NCBI GenBank assembly: GCA_033283385.1
Contig: JAWMQQ010000004.1
Coordinates: forward strand, 301,846 to 365,845
From: Mangrovimicrobium sp033283385
Lineage (GTDB): Bacteria; Pseudomonadota; Gammaproteobacteria; Pseudomonadales; Halieaceae
Length of the DNA stretch: 64,000 nucleotides
Direction of reading: 5' to 3'
Part shown: piece after piece, positions 18,541-28,169 of the stretch
Numbering within the stretch: position 1 is the first letter of the stretch
How the letters are laid out: every line of letters begins with the position of its first letter
Program-made: the position numbers and the translations under genes
Notes under the pieces: generated by a model
Seen by the model: only the letters and a program-made list of their open reading frames with translations
Told to the model about the DNA's origin: nothing
Database searches by the model: none

Positions 18541-19572
18541 ATGCAGTATCGCAAACTCGGTCGCTCCGGCCTGCTGGTCTCGGAGCTGTGCCTGGGCACC
18601 AACACCTTCGGCGGCGCCAGCCTGGAATTCTGGAAGGAACTCGGCGGCCTCGACCAGGCCGCGGTGAATGCAGTCATCGGCCGCGCCGTCGAGGGCGGAA
18701 TCAATTTCATCGATACCGCCGACGGCTACGCCAGCGGCGAGTCGGAAACGCTGATCGGCCAGGCGCTGCGCGACCTGGGAATCGACCGCGGAGACATCGT
18801 CATCTGCACCAAGGGCGGCATGCCGCTGGGCGAGAGCCCCAACAACGGCGGCGCCTCGCGCAAGCACCTGGTGCAGGCCTGCGAGAACAGCCTGCGGCGG
18901 CTCAACACCGACTACATCGACGTGTATATGCTGCACATGTTCGACCCGGTGACGCCGCTGGAGGAAACCCTGCGCGCCTTCGACGACCTGGTGCGCGACG
19001 GCAAGATCCGCTACGCAGGCTGCTCCAACTTCCACGCCTGGGAAATCATGAAGTCCCTGGGTATTTCCGAGCGTGAAGGCCTGGCCCGGTTCGAGGTGGT
19101 GCAGAGCCACTGGTCCATCGCCTCGCGGGGCCTGGAGCGCGAGGTCGTTCCGCTGGCGCGCTCCGAGGGCGTGGGCATCATGGCCTGGGCGCCGCTGCTG
19201 GGCGGTGTGCTCACCGGCAAGTACCGCCGCGACGGCAGCTCGGACCAGCCCGGTCGCCGCGGCGGCCGCGTCGCGCCGATGCTGGGCCACGACCGGGTGC
19301 ACGACATCGTCGACGCGATGCGCGACATGGCCGAAGGGCGTGATGTCAGCGCGGCGGAAATAGCGCTGGCCTTCCTGCTGCGCGAAAAGGCGACCACCAG
19401 CGTCATAACCGGCGCGACCCGGCCAGACCAGGTCGCCTCCAACCTGCGCGCAGTCGACGTGAAGCTTTCCGATGCGGAGTACGGCCTGCTCGACGAGTTG
19501 AGCGCGCTGGTTCCGGATTACGGCACGGCGGCCGTGGCTCCGGCGCGCGAGGCCCGCGCGCAATACCTGTAG
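18541..19572 (+). CDS. Aldo/keto reductase
   Basis: 343 residues, TIM-barrel AKR. Starts MQYRKLGRSGLLVSELCLGT; catalytic Asp in NFIDTADGYASG with the expected Tyr, catalytic Lys in VICTKGG, and YIDVYMLHMFD in place of the usual His dyad. SNFHAWEI and the C-terminal ITGATRPDQVASNL (NADPH 2'-phosphate region) are typical of the AKR11/YajO-like group. ATG at 18541 chosen for family agreement over an upstream ATG. Substrate unknown. Confidence 0.9.
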   Translation: MQYRKLGRSGLLVSELCLGTNTFGGASLEFWKELGGLDQAAVNAVIGRAVEGGINFIDTADGYASGESETLIGQALRDLGIDRGDIVICTKGGMPLGESPNNGGASRKHLVQACENSLRRLNTDYIDVYMLHMFDPVTPLEETLRAFDDLVRDGKIRYAGCSNFHAWEIMKSLGISEREGLARFEVVQSHWSIASRGLEREVVPLARSEGVGIMAWAPLLGGVLTGKYRRDGSSDQPGRRGGRVAPMLGHDRVHDIVDAMRDMAEGRDVSAAEIALAFLLREKATTSVITGATRPDQVASNLRAVDVKLSDAEYGLLDELSALVPDYGTAAVAPAREARAQYL

Positions 19573-19685
19573 GTTGCCTTTACCGGATTGACAGATCGTG
19601 CGAGGCTGCTAGTTTCAATACAGTGCCAAACGCCCGGTTATTGCCGGTAAAAACAATCAGGTACTTCAGGTAGGGGGATCCTCGC

Positions 19686-21038
19686 ATGCTATTTCCACGC
19701 TTTGTGCTGCCTGCCCTTTGCCTCTGCTTTTTCACTGCCGCCGCCTTTCCGGCCACAGACGCCGAGCGCATTCGCGCGCTGGAGGCACAGCTCGCCGAGC
19801 AGCAGCGCGCCATCGACATGATGCGCGAGGAAATCCAGCGCCTGAAAGCAGAGCAGCCAAAGCCGGCGCAGGTCGCCGCCGAGGAGCGCTATCCCGAGGC
19901 AGAACAGCCATCCGCGAGCCCGGCACCTGCAGACACAGAGCGCGACTGGAACATCGATCTCTACGGCCACATCCAGCTCGACGCGATCTACGACTTCAAG
20001 CGTGTCGACCCCACCTGGGAATCGACACTGCGCCCATCCACCATCCCCACGCTCAACGGTACTTACGGTTCCGACGGTGCCACCGTACTGAGCGTCAAGC
20101 AGACCGCATTCGGTTTCAAGGCGCGCAATCAGACCCCGCTGGGCACCATGCGCTCGTGGTTCGAGTTCGACTTCTTCGGCACCGGCTCGGATGCGGGCGA
20201 CACCAAGTTCAACCTGCGCCACGCCTGGATCGAACTGGGCGGCCTGGGTTTCGGCCAGACCAACTCCACCTTCATGGATATCTCCATCTTTCCCAACGTG
20301 GTCGACTGGTGGGGTCCGGCGGGCATGGTGTTCAACCGCAACCCGCAGCTGCGCTACACCTGGGCGGGCCAGTCCTCGCATTTCGCGCTGGCGCTGGAGA
20401 AACCCAACGGCAGCTTCAACAGCGGGATTTACGGCGACCTCTCGCCGGAGTTCGACAACGCGGTGAAGGCCAGGACCCGCTATCCTGACCTCACCGGCCA
20501 CTGGCGCGACGAGTACGACTGGGGTCACTACCAGGTCGCCGGCGTGATTCGCGACCTGGCGATCGAAACCCGCGGCCTGCCCGGCGGCTCACAGTCCGAG
20601 GACGAACTGGGCTGGGGCGTGAACCTCACCGGCGTCATCAACAGCGTCGGCCGCGACCAGCTCAAGCTGGGGGTGGTCTACGGCGAGGGTATCTCCAGCT
20701 TCATGAACGATGGCGGCGTCAACCTGGCACCCGAGGACGGCGATGTCGCGGCGGTGCCGGTACTCGGTGTCACGGCCTATTACGACCGCTACTGGTCTGA
20801 ACAGTGGTCCAGCTCGCTGGGCTTCTCCATCAACGACGCGGACCCGCGCAACGAGCAGTCCGATGACGAGTTCGACCGCGGCATCTACGCCAGCGCCAAC
20901 CTGCTGTACACCCCCTATCCCGAGCTGCTGATCGGCTCGGAATTCCTCTACGGCCAGAACGAGGACGTCGGCGGGCGCACCGGCGACGACTACCGCATCC
21001 AGTTCACCTTCAAGCACAAGCTGGGCGTGAGTTTCTGA
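19686..21038 (+). CDS. DcaP-like outer-membrane porin
   Basis: 450 residues. Signal peptide (LPALCLCFFTAAAFPA), a short coiled coil at about 25-58 (AERIRALEAQLAEQQRAI and on), a Pro/Ala linker, then an amphipathic barrel beginning WNIDLYGHIQLDAIYDF and ending in a terminal Phe for Bam recognition. This order (periplasmic coiled coil plus barrel) is that of DcaP-type trimeric porins, which admit dicarboxylates or other small anions. It precedes an amidase and a glutaminase by 29 bases, so it may supply them with substrate. Confidence 0.8.
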   Translation: MLFPRFVLPALCLCFFTAAAFPATDAERIRALEAQLAEQQRAIDMMREEIQRLKAEQPKPAQVAAEERYPEAEQPSASPAPADTERDWNIDLYGHIQLDAIYDFKRVDPTWESTLRPSTIPTLNGTYGSDGATVLSVKQTAFGFKARNQTPLGTMRSWFEFDFFGTGSDAGDTKFNLRHAWIELGGLGFGQTNSTFMDISIFPNVVDWWGPAGMVFNRNPQLRYTWAGQSSHFALALEKPNGSFNSGIYGDLSPEFDNAVKARTRYPDLTGHWRDEYDWGHYQVAGVIRDLAIETRGLPGGSQSEDELGWGVNLTGVINSVGRDQLKLGVVYGEGISSFMNDGGVNLAPEDGDVAAVPVLGVTAYYDRYWSEQWSSSLGFSINDADPRNEQSDDEFDRGIYASANLLYTPYPELLIGSEFLYGQNEDVGGRTGDDYRIQFTFKHKLGVSF

Positions 21039-21067
21039 AACCGAATTGAAAGGAGGGCGCCGCAGGC

Positions 21068-22789
21068 ATGCTTCGCTTCCCACTGCTCCTGGTAACCGCG
21101 CTGCTCCTCGTGGCCTGCAGCAAACAGCAACCCCCGGCAGGGGAGGCGCCGAAGGTGGCAGAGCCCGAACCGGCGGCACCGTTCAGCGTGGTGGAAGCGA
21201 GTTTCGCCGACATGCAGGCGGCCATGGCGTCCGGCCGCACCTCCTCGCAGGCCATTGTGCAGCAGTACCTTGAGCGCATCGCGAAATACGACCCGCAACT
21301 GCACGCGTCACTCGCGGTGAACCCGCACGCGCTGGAACGCGCCCGGGAGCTCGATGCGGAGCGCGCACAGGGGAAGGTGCGAGGGCCGCTGCACGGCATT
21401 CCCATCGCGCTCAAGGACAACATCCAGACCACCGACATGCCCACCACTGGCGGCGCACTGGCCTTCGAGGGTTTCGTGCCGCCCTACCGGGCGACCCTGG
21501 TCGACCGGCTGGAAGCAGCGGGCGCGATCATCATCGCCAAGACCACGCTGACCGAGCTGGCCAACTGGGTGGCCACCGGCATGCCCAACGGTTACAACGC
21601 CGTCGGCGGTTACAGCTACAACCCCTACGACCCACGCCCGGACCCGCGTCCGGGGTTTGACGATGGCCGCGGTATCCTGGATACCGGCGGTTCCAGCTCC
21701 GGTGTGGGCACCGCGGCGAACCTGTGGGCGGCCAACATCGGCACCGAGACCAGCGGTTCGATGGAGATCCCGGCCAACAACACCTCGCTGGTGGCGATCA
21801 AGCCGACGGTGGGGCGGGTGAGCCGCTACGGCATCATCCCGATCACCGCCGACCAGGACACCGCGGGCCCGATGGCGAAGTACGTCGCCGACGCGGCCCA
21901 ACTGCTGGGTGCGATGGAGGGCAGCGACGCCCACGACAGCGCGACCGGTATCTGCCCGCCGCCGGAGGGCGGCTATGTTGCCCATCTGAAAACGGACGGA
22001 CTCAAGGGCGCGCGCATCGGTATCCCGCGCGCTTTCTTTTATGATCCGGTCACGCCCCCAGGCGAGGAAGAGCCCCGGGGCGGCCTCGATCCGGAGGCCC
22101 AGGCGGTGATGCAAGCGGCGATCGAAGCGCTGCAGGCGCAGGGCGCGACTATCGTCGACCCGGCGGATATCCCCAGTGTGGTGGCCCCGGACCCGAACGA
22201 CAACCAGCTGCTGTTCGGCAACTGCTACGACGTGGCGATGGGCAAGGGCGGCGACGCGCACTGCTCGGTGATGCTCAAGTACGGCATGAAGCGCGATTTC
22301 AACGCCTGGCTGGACAGCCTCGGTGACGCGGCGCCGCTATCCTCGCTGACCGCGTTGCGCGAGTTCAACCTCGCCCACCGGGAGGACGGTGCGATCAAGT
22401 ATGACCAGGCCGAGCTGGATATCTCCGACGAGATGGATGCCCAGGCCGACCGCGCCCGCTGGCGCGCCGACCGCGACAAGGACATCCGCCTGTCGCGCAC
22501 CGAGGGTATCGACGCGGCCCTGCAGGCGAACAAGCTCGACGCACTGCTGATGCCCGCCTGGTACGGCGAGAACATCATCAACAAGGCCGGCTACCCGGTG
22601 ATCATCGTTCCCTACAGCGAAGTGCCCAACCGGCTCGATCCACCGCCGCCCGAAGGCGTGCAACCGCTGCCCATGCCCTTCGGTGTCTCCTTCGTCGGCA
22701 CCGCCTGCTCCGAGCCGCGGCTGATCGAACTGGCCTATGCCTTCGAGCAGGCCACCCACGGTCGCCGCCCGCCACCGCAGTTTCCGTGA
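21068..22789 (+). CDS. Amidase-signature-family lipoprotein
   Basis: 573 residues with lipobox LVAC (Cys17). The amidase signature core has Lys116 in ALKDN, the cis-Ser in GGSSSG (209-211) and the nucleophile Ser231 in GTETSGSMEIPAN, the Lys-Ser-Ser triad of the family. A 20-residue Pro/Asp-rich insertion (NPYDPRPDPRPGFDD) precedes the serine loop. AGGAGG upstream. Lipid anchoring places it in the periplasm, where it may cleave peptide-like amides. It overlaps the next gene by 4 bases (GTGA). Confidence 0.88.
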   Translation: MLRFPLLLVTALLLVACSKQQPPAGEAPKVAEPEPAAPFSVVEASFADMQAAMASGRTSSQAIVQQYLERIAKYDPQLHASLAVNPHALERARELDAERAQGKVRGPLHGIPIALKDNIQTTDMPTTGGALAFEGFVPPYRATLVDRLEAAGAIIIAKTTLTELANWVATGMPNGYNAVGGYSYNPYDPRPDPRPGFDDGRGILDTGGSSSGVGTAANLWAANIGTETSGSMEIPANNTSLVAIKPTVGRVSRYGIIPITADQDTAGPMAKYVADAAQLLGAMEGSDAHDSATGICPPPEGGYVAHLKTDGLKGARIGIPRAFFYDPVTPPGEEEPRGGLDPEAQAVMQAAIEALQAQGATIVDPADIPSVVAPDPNDNQLLFGNCYDVAMGKGGDAHCSVMLKYGMKRDFNAWLDSLGDAAPLSSLTALREFNLAHREDGAIKYDQAELDISDEMDAQADRARWRADRDKDIRLSRTEGIDAALQANKLDALLMPAWYGENIINKAGYPVIIVPYSEVPNRLDPPPPEGVQPLPMPFGVSFVGTACSEPRLIELAYAFEQATHGRRPPPQFP

Positions 22790-23796
22790 GACTGGTTAAA
22801 CGCGGGATGTGCAGCGCACTGGCGCTGTGCTGTTGCTGTGCTGCTTTCGCCGCGGCACGGGAGCCGCAGTTACAGGCTGTCGTCGATGATGCCTGGCGTG
22901 AATGCCGGACGGATACCGGCGGCGAACTGGCGCAGTACATCCCCGCGCTGGCCGCGGCCGACCCGAACGACTTCGCGGTAGTGATCGCCACCGTCGATGG
23001 TCGCGTGTTCGCCGCCGGGGATGCCGGCAAGCCCTTCGCCATCATGTCAGCCGCCAAGCCCTTCACCCTGGCCCTGCTGCTGCAGCAGCGGGGACCGCAG
23101 TTCGTGATGGACCGCATCGGCGTCGAGCCTACCGGGCTGCCTTTCGACGCGCTGTCCACGGTCGACCGTTCGCCGCCGGGCCCGCTCAACCCCATGGTCA
23201 ATGCCGGGGCGATCACCGCCGTCAGCTTGTTGCAGGCCGATTCCCCGGCGCAGCGCTGGCAGGAGTTGCTGGACTGGTACGGCGCCTTCGCCGGCGAACC
23301 CCTGGCGCTGCTGGAGCCGGTTTACCGCTCGGTCTCCTCGGGCGGCCTGCACAACCGCGCGATTCTCGACCTGCTGGAACTGCACGGCATGCTCGGCGCG
23401 CCGCAGGACGAGACGCTGGATGTCTACAACCGGCAGAGCTCGGTGGCGGTCACCGCGCGGCAGCTGGCGGTGATGGGGGCGACGCTCGCCAACGGCGGCG
23501 TCAATCCGGTGAGCGGAAAGCGTGTGCTGGACGCCGACAACGTCGATGAAGTGCTCTCCATGATGTTGATGGCGGGCTTCTACGACGAGGCCGGGCGCTG
23601 GGCCTATACCGCCGGCCTGCCCGCCAAGAGCGGCGTCGGCGGCGGTGTGGTGGCGGTCGCCCCCGGGCGCATGGCGATCGTCGGCTACTCGCCGCGGCTG
23701 TCGGGCGCTGGCAATAGCGTGCGCGCGATGGCGGCGGTCGCCTACATTTCCCGCCAGCTTCAGCTCGGTTTGTTCGACGCGCGCGCAGTACGGTAA
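22786..23796 (+). CDS. glsA: Exported glutaminase (glutaminase A family)
   Basis: 336 residues. A signal sequence (Cys/Ala-rich, cleavage after AFAAA) precedes a serine-dependent beta-lactamase-like glutaminase: Ser88-x-x-Lys91 in IMSAAKPF, NPMVNAGAI, NRQSSVAVTARQLAVM and the closing KSGVGGGVVAV. Most bacterial glutaminases are cytosolic, so export is notable. GTG start overlaps the amidase stop (GTGA), a clear translational couple. Product: glutamate plus ammonia in the periplasm. Confidence 0.87.
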   Translation: MRLVKRGMCSALALCCCCAAFAAAREPQLQAVVDDAWRECRTDTGGELAQYIPALAAADPNDFAVVIATVDGRVFAAGDAGKPFAIMSAAKPFTLALLLQQRGPQFVMDRIGVEPTGLPFDALSTVDRSPPGPLNPMVNAGAITAVSLLQADSPAQRWQELLDWYGAFAGEPLALLEPVYRSVSSGGLHNRAILDLLELHGMLGAPQDETLDVYNRQSSVAVTARQLAVMGATLANGGVNPVSGKRVLDADNVDEVLSMMLMAGFYDEAGRWAYTAGLPAKSGVGGGVVAVAPGRMAIVGYSPRLSGAGNSVRAMAAVAYISRQLQLGLFDARAVR

Positions 23797-23938
23797 CGCG
23801 CCCTGCTTGCCGGCACGGGACGGCCTGACTATCCTCAGTGGGTGTCGTTTTCTGCCGATAAATACAGGAATTTCCCCCGCGATGAAACGAGTAGGCCTCA
23901 CCGCAGCGGCAAGGTGCGGCATGTTGGAGAACACCTAG

Positions 23939-25279
23939 ATGGGCGCCCTGCGTGCGGTAGTCTCGCTGCTGCTGTCCACTGCGCTGCTGATCCTCGGCCA
24001 CGGCATGCAGCTCACCCTGCTGCCGTTGCGCGCGAATGCCAACGGCATGTCGGAAATGCTGATCGGCCTCTCCGCCTCCTGCTACTTCGCCGGCTTTGTG
24101 GTCGGCTGCATCGTCATTCCGCGGCTGATCGCGCGGGTCGGCCACGTGCGCTGCTTCTCCGTGCTGGGGGCGGTGCTGATCTGCGGCGTACTGTTGCTGG
24201 AGATGCTCGATCATTGGGCCCTCTGGCTGCTGCTGCGCTTCGGGACCGGTGTCGCCATCAGCGGCGTCTACACGGTGATCGAAAGCTGGCTGAACAGCCA
24301 GGCCACGGCGAAGAGCCGCGGGCAGATTCTCGCCGTCTACACCTTCATCACGCTCAGCGCCATGGCGCTGGGGCAGGTGCTGATCAACGTCGGCCCGGTG
24401 GCCTCGCCGACGCCATTCATGCTGGCGGCCATCTTCATGGCGCTGGGCCTGGTGCCGGTGGGTATGACGCGGCGCATGGCGCCCGCGCCGGTGGCAGCCA
24501 CCCGGGTGAGTTTTCGCAAGCTCTACCACCGCTCTCACTCGGCCTTTGCGGGCACATTGTTGTCGGGGCTGGTGGTGGGGAGTTTCTGGTCCCTGGGTGC
24601 GGTGTTCGCCCGGGAGGGCGAGGGCAGCCAGCTGGCGGTAACCGGCTTCATGACCGCGGCGATCGTCGGTGGGGCGCTCTGCCAGTACCCCATCGGCTGG
24701 TTGTCGGACCGGCGCGACCGGCGCATGATCCTGCTGTTGCTCACCCTGTGCTGCGCGGCGGCCTCCGCCGCGGTTGCGCTCAGCGCGGGCAAGCCCTGGT
24801 TCCTGCTCGCCGTGCTGGTGTTCGGCGCAACCTCGATGCCGATCTACGCCGTGTCGCTGGCCACTGCCGCGGACGTGTCCAGCGGCGAGGAGTTTGTCGA
24901 GATCGGTACCGCGGTGCTGCTGCTCAATGGCATGGGAGCGATTCTCGCGCCCGTGGTGCTCGGCCAGTTGATGACCCTGTGGGGCGCCAATACGCTGTTC
25001 TGGTCCTTCGTGCCCCTTTGCCTGGTTTTCGCGGTGATCCTGTTTGCGCTGACCCGTGCGCCGCGGGCCATCACCACCAGCGAGCAGACCCAATTTGCGG
25101 CGGCCGCCACCGAGGCGGCGCCGGTCGGCTTTGAACTGGACCCGCGCGGTGAGGATCACGCCATGGAGGCGGAGCCTTCAGCGGGAGAAGAGCCTTCAGC
25201 GGGAGAACAGCCCCCAGCCGGGGAAACGCAATCGCACAGCGACGAGGCAGTGATTGATGAACACCGACCTGCTCAGTGA
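23939..25279 (+). CDS. MFS transporter (YcaD-like)
   Basis: 446 residues, twelve hydrophobic helices. Features are SAS-type loop CYFAGFVVGC after helix 2, a GLSASCYFAG segment, and a basic loop SDRRDRRMIL between helices 8 and 9 typical of MFS proteins. The layout resembles the YcaD/Tgt-like subgroup of unknown substrates. The cytosolic tail contains an imperfect triplicate EPSAGEEPSAGEQPPAGE. The 3' end overlaps the MscS gene by 23 bases, so the two are probably coupled. Confidence 0.82.
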   Translation: MGALRAVVSLLLSTALLILGHGMQLTLLPLRANANGMSEMLIGLSASCYFAGFVVGCIVIPRLIARVGHVRCFSVLGAVLICGVLLLEMLDHWALWLLLRFGTGVAISGVYTVIESWLNSQATAKSRGQILAVYTFITLSAMALGQVLINVGPVASPTPFMLAAIFMALGLVPVGMTRRMAPAPVAATRVSFRKLYHRSHSAFAGTLLSGLVVGSFWSLGAVFAREGEGSQLAVTGFMTAAIVGGALCQYPIGWLSDRRDRRMILLLLTLCCAAASAAVALSAGKPWFLLAVLVFGATSMPIYAVSLATAADVSSGEEFVEIGTAVLLLNGMGAILAPVVLGQLMTLWGANTLFWSFVPLCLVFAVILFALTRAPRAITTSEQTQFAAAATEAAPVGFELDPRGEDHAMEAEPSAGEEPSAGEQPPAGETQSHSDEAVIDEHRPAQ

Positions 25280-26054
25280 TCACCAGGAGATACTCGCCAT
25301 CTTCATTGCGGTGGCGGGCTTCGTCGTCGCCGCGCTGCTGGCGCGCCTCACCGAGCGCTGGCTGATCAGCCTGGAGGGCTACCTGCGCCGCCGCGCCCGC
25401 AGCCGGCTGGAGCACCACGACATGCGGGTGCTGCGCCAGTCCCTGCGTGCCGGCGTTTACTACGGCACGCTGGTGCTGTTCCTGCTGATGTCGCTGAAAG
25501 CGCTAAGCATCTCGGTGGTGCACGAGTGGCTGGACGCCCTGCTGCAGTACATTCCGCAGCTGATCTTCGGCGGCTTCATCATCCTCTCCGGCTACCTGCT
25601 GGGGGTGGTGGTGCGCTCGCTGGTCAGCAACCTGATGAGCCTGCCGCCGGATCACCTGGTGCCGCGTTTCGCACAACTGCTGGTGATCATCGCCGCCGTG
25701 CTGACCGGACTGGCGCAAACCTCCATCGATATCAGCTTCCTGTCCAACGTGATCGTCATCCTGCTCGGCTTCTTTTTCGGCGGGCTGTCACTGGCCTTTG
25801 CCCTTGGCAGCCGGCAACTGGTAGAGAACCTGCTGGCGCGGCGCGCACTGGACCGCTACCGCATCGGCGACGTGGTGCGTATCAACGAGAGCCAGGGACG
25901 CATCGTCGAAATCCTCAGCACCGCGGTGGTGCTGGAGTCGGGTTCCGGCGTCGTCACGGTGCCGACGGCGCGTTTCGCCGATTCGGAAGTGCTGCTGGTG
26001 CGCGAGGCCGGCGCCGCTCAGCCGGAGACCGAGGAGCCCCCCGATGCTGAGTGA
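25257..26054 (+). CDS. MscS-family mechanosensitive channel
   Basis: 265 residues. Four hydrophobic helices are followed by the pore-lining, glycine-rich FFFGGLSLAFALGSRQLVENLLA and a short beta domain (YRIGDVVRINESQGRIVEILSTAVVL) matching MscS helix 3 and the beta domain. It lacks the large C-terminal vestibule of E. coli MscS. ATG at 25257 follows TTG at 25254; ATG preferred. It overlaps MFS upstream (23 bases) and the MgtE-like sensor downstream (11 bases), implying one tightly coupled transport operon. Confidence 0.85.
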   Translation: MNTDLLSDHQEILAIFIAVAGFVVAALLARLTERWLISLEGYLRRRARSRLEHHDMRVLRQSLRAGVYYGTLVLFLLMSLKALSISVVHEWLDALLQYIPQLIFGGFIILSGYLLGVVVRSLVSNLMSLPPDHLVPRFAQLLVIIAAVLTGLAQTSIDISFLSNVIVILLGFFFGGLSLAFALGSRQLVENLLARRALDRYRIGDVVRINESQGRIVEILSTAVVLESGSGVVTVPTARFADSEVLLVREAGAAQPETEEPPDAE

Positions 26055-26850
26055 TCCGCTGGTTCTGGCCTTCACCGCTTCGCGGCCCACGGAGGTTGCC
26101 GTACTGCTGGCCAATCGCAACCTCGGCGAACTCTCCGCGTTTATCGCGCAGCTGCCGGTAAAGACCGCCGCCGCACTGGCCGCCCGCCTGCCCAGCTGGC
26201 AGCTCACCGGCCTGCTGGATACCCTGGAGCCGGCGCTGGTGGCCGGCCTGCTGGTCGCCGCCTCCGCCGATGAATCCGTGGCACTGGTCTCGCACCTGCA
26301 CGAATCGCGCTACCGGGCGGTGATCGAGGCCGCGCCGGAGGGCCAGCGCGCCGGGCTCTACCAGCTGCTGGAATTTCCCGCCCATACCCTGGCCTCGCTG
26401 GTCAGCACCGAGTTCATCCGGGTGCCGGAAGACACCGTCTGCCGGGTGTTCTGCGACCAGCTCTCGGAGAGCGCCGATACACGGCCCTACCCGGTGCTGG
26501 TGGTGGATGCCGCGGGGCACTACCTGGGCATGCTCAGCCTGCGGGCGGCGTATGCGCGCAAGAACCGCGGCCGGCAGGTGGGGCAGGTGGCGGACAAACT
26601 CGAACCGCTCAGCGGCCTCACCGACGCCGCCTCGGCGCTGCGCTCGCCGCTGTGGGCGGAGCACCCGGAAATGCCGGTGGTGGACAACCGCAAGCGCATC
26701 CTCGGCGTGGTCAGCCGCGCAGTGCTGGAGCGGGTGGCCGGCGAGGCCAAACCCGGCGAGTTCAGCCTGGAGCAGGTGGTCACCGAACTCGCCAGCGGCT
26801 ACCTGAGCACCTGCGGGCGGGTGCTCGAATCCCTGCTGGGGCGCCCGTGA
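26044..26850 (+). CDS. Stand-alone MgtE cytosolic domain (N-domain plus CBS pair)
   Basis: 268 residues with no membrane helix. The first 120 residues are an alpha-solenoid like the MgtE N-domain (EVAVLLANRNLGELSAFIAQLP, AAALAARLPSWQ); residues about 125-240 form two CBS motifs (PYPVLVVDAAGHYLGMLSLR and EMPVVDNRKRILGVVSRAVL). In MgtE these domains sense intracellular magnesium and close the pore. Here they are encoded alone, followed with a 4-base overlap by a complete MgtE. It may form a mixed sensor with MgtE, or be a duplicated and decayed half. Role inferred. Confidence 0.75.
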   Translation: MLSDPLVLAFTASRPTEVAVLLANRNLGELSAFIAQLPVKTAAALAARLPSWQLTGLLDTLEPALVAGLLVAASADESVALVSHLHESRYRAVIEAAPEGQRAGLYQLLEFPAHTLASLVSTEFIRVPEDTVCRVFCDQLSESADTRPYPVLVVDAAGHYLGMLSLRAAYARKNRGRQVGQVADKLEPLSGLTDAASALRSPLWAEHPEMPVVDNRKRILGVVSRAVLERVAGEAKPGEFSLEQVVTELASGYLSTCGRVLESLLGRP

Positions 26851-28133
26851 ACCTCGTCGACGACCTGCGCGAATACTACGTCCGCGAGTTTCCCGCGGAG
26901 GCAGCGGAGGTCATGGAGCGCCGCGAGGAACTGCCCGAGGGCGTGGAGTCGCTGTCCGCCGAGGGCCTGACCCGCCTGCTGGAACACGCCGACCCCGGGC
27001 AGCTCACCCCGCTGTTCCTCTCCCTGGACGAACACCAGCAGTCGCGGGTACTGCAGCTGGCCAGCCTGCGCACCGTGCTGCTCATATTGCGCGCCCTCAG
27101 CCCCGAGCAGCGCCAGGCGGCGCTGGACAACCTGCCGGGCCGGGTGCGCACCGAATACCTGGAGTTGCTGGAGTTCCCCGAGCGCACCGCGGGTCGCTTC
27201 ATGGACCGCCTGCCTGCGCGCTACCGCAGCGAGCAGAGCGTGGGAGAGGCCCTGGTCGAGTTGCGCCGCTCGAAATGGCAGCGGGTGCGCTCGCTGTACC
27301 TGGTCTCCGACGACGACGTGCTCACCGGGCGGGTGGACCTGCAGGATATGGCGCTGGCGGAGCCGGAGACGCCGATGTCCGAGCTGCTCAACCCGGTGGA
27401 CGCGGTGGCGACGCTCAGTTCCACCGAGGAGGACCTGGTGGAGCTGTTCAACCGCTCCAGTTCCGATTCCATCCCGGTGGTCGACCAGGCCGGAAAGCTG
27501 CTCGGCATCATTCGCTACGCCAACCTGTTCCAGGCCGCCGAGGAGGCCGCCACTGCCGACATCCAGCGCATGGTGGGCGCCAGCGCCGACGAGCGGGCCC
27601 TGTCACCGCCACTGTTCGCGGTGAAGCGGCGGCTGGCCTGGCTGCACATCAACCTGCTCACTGCCTTCCTCGCGGCTTCGGTGGTGGGGTTGTTCGAATC
27701 CACCATCGCCAAGTTCACCGCGCTGGCCATCCTGTTGCCGGTGGTCGCCGGGCAGTCGGGCAACGCGGGCTCCCAGGCACTGGCGGTGACCATGCGCGGC
27801 CTCGCGCTGAAGGAGGTGAGCACCCTGCAGTGGCGGGCGGTGCTGTCCAAGGAGGTTCGCATCGGCATCATCGACGGCGTGGCGCTGGCGATTACCTGCG
27901 GGCTCGGCGTGTGGGTGTGGAGCCACTCTGCGGGGCTCGGGCTGGTGATCGCCATCGCCATGGTGATCGCCATCATCATGGCCGGGATCGCCGGGGCGCT
28001 GGTGCCCATGGTGCTGGCGCGGCTGGGACAGGACCCGGCCACCGCCTCGTCGATCATCCTGACGACGGTCACCGACGTTGCCGGCTTCATGGCTTTTCTC
28101 GGTACAGCCACAGCGCTGTCCGCGCTGTTGTAG
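26847..28133 (+). CDS. mgtE: MgtE-family magnesium transporter
   Basis: 428 residues. N-domain (about 1-110: EAAEVMERREELPEG, DEHQQSRVLQLASL), two CBS motifs (about 120-235, VDQAGKLLGIIRYANLF), connecting helix, then five hydrophobic helices with the pore signature PVVAGQSGNAGSQ near 300. GTG start overlaps the previous stop (GTGA). Imports Mg2+ or other divalent ions; the CBS pair normally gates by Mg2+. The N-terminal part is homologous to the preceding 268-residue protein. Confidence 0.87.
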   Translation: MNLVDDLREYYVREFPAEAAEVMERREELPEGVESLSAEGLTRLLEHADPGQLTPLFLSLDEHQQSRVLQLASLRTVLLILRALSPEQRQAALDNLPGRVRTEYLELLEFPERTAGRFMDRLPARYRSEQSVGEALVELRRSKWQRVRSLYLVSDDDVLTGRVDLQDMALAEPETPMSELLNPVDAVATLSSTEEDLVELFNRSSSDSIPVVDQAGKLLGIIRYANLFQAAEEAATADIQRMVGASADERALSPPLFAVKRRLAWLHINLLTAFLAASVVGLFESTIAKFTALAILLPVVAGQSGNAGSQALAVTMRGLALKEVSTLQWRAVLSKEVRIGIIDGVALAITCGLGVWVWSHSAGLGLVIAIAMVIAIIMAGIAGALVPMVLARLGQDPATASSIILTTVTDVAGFMAFLGTATALSALL

Positions 28134-28146
28134 GCTCGCATTCGGT

Positions 28147-28169
28147 ACAGGCACAGGCACAGGCACAGG
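28147..28169 (+). repeat. Short hexanucleotide tandem repeat
   Basis: ACAGGC repeated 3.8 times in the 54-base gap between mgtE and the Na/Pi symporter gene, directly ahead of the latter's ribosome-site region. Slippage could change 5'-UTR length. No SD-like sequence better than GGCAGGCAG is seen. Confidence 0.7.
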
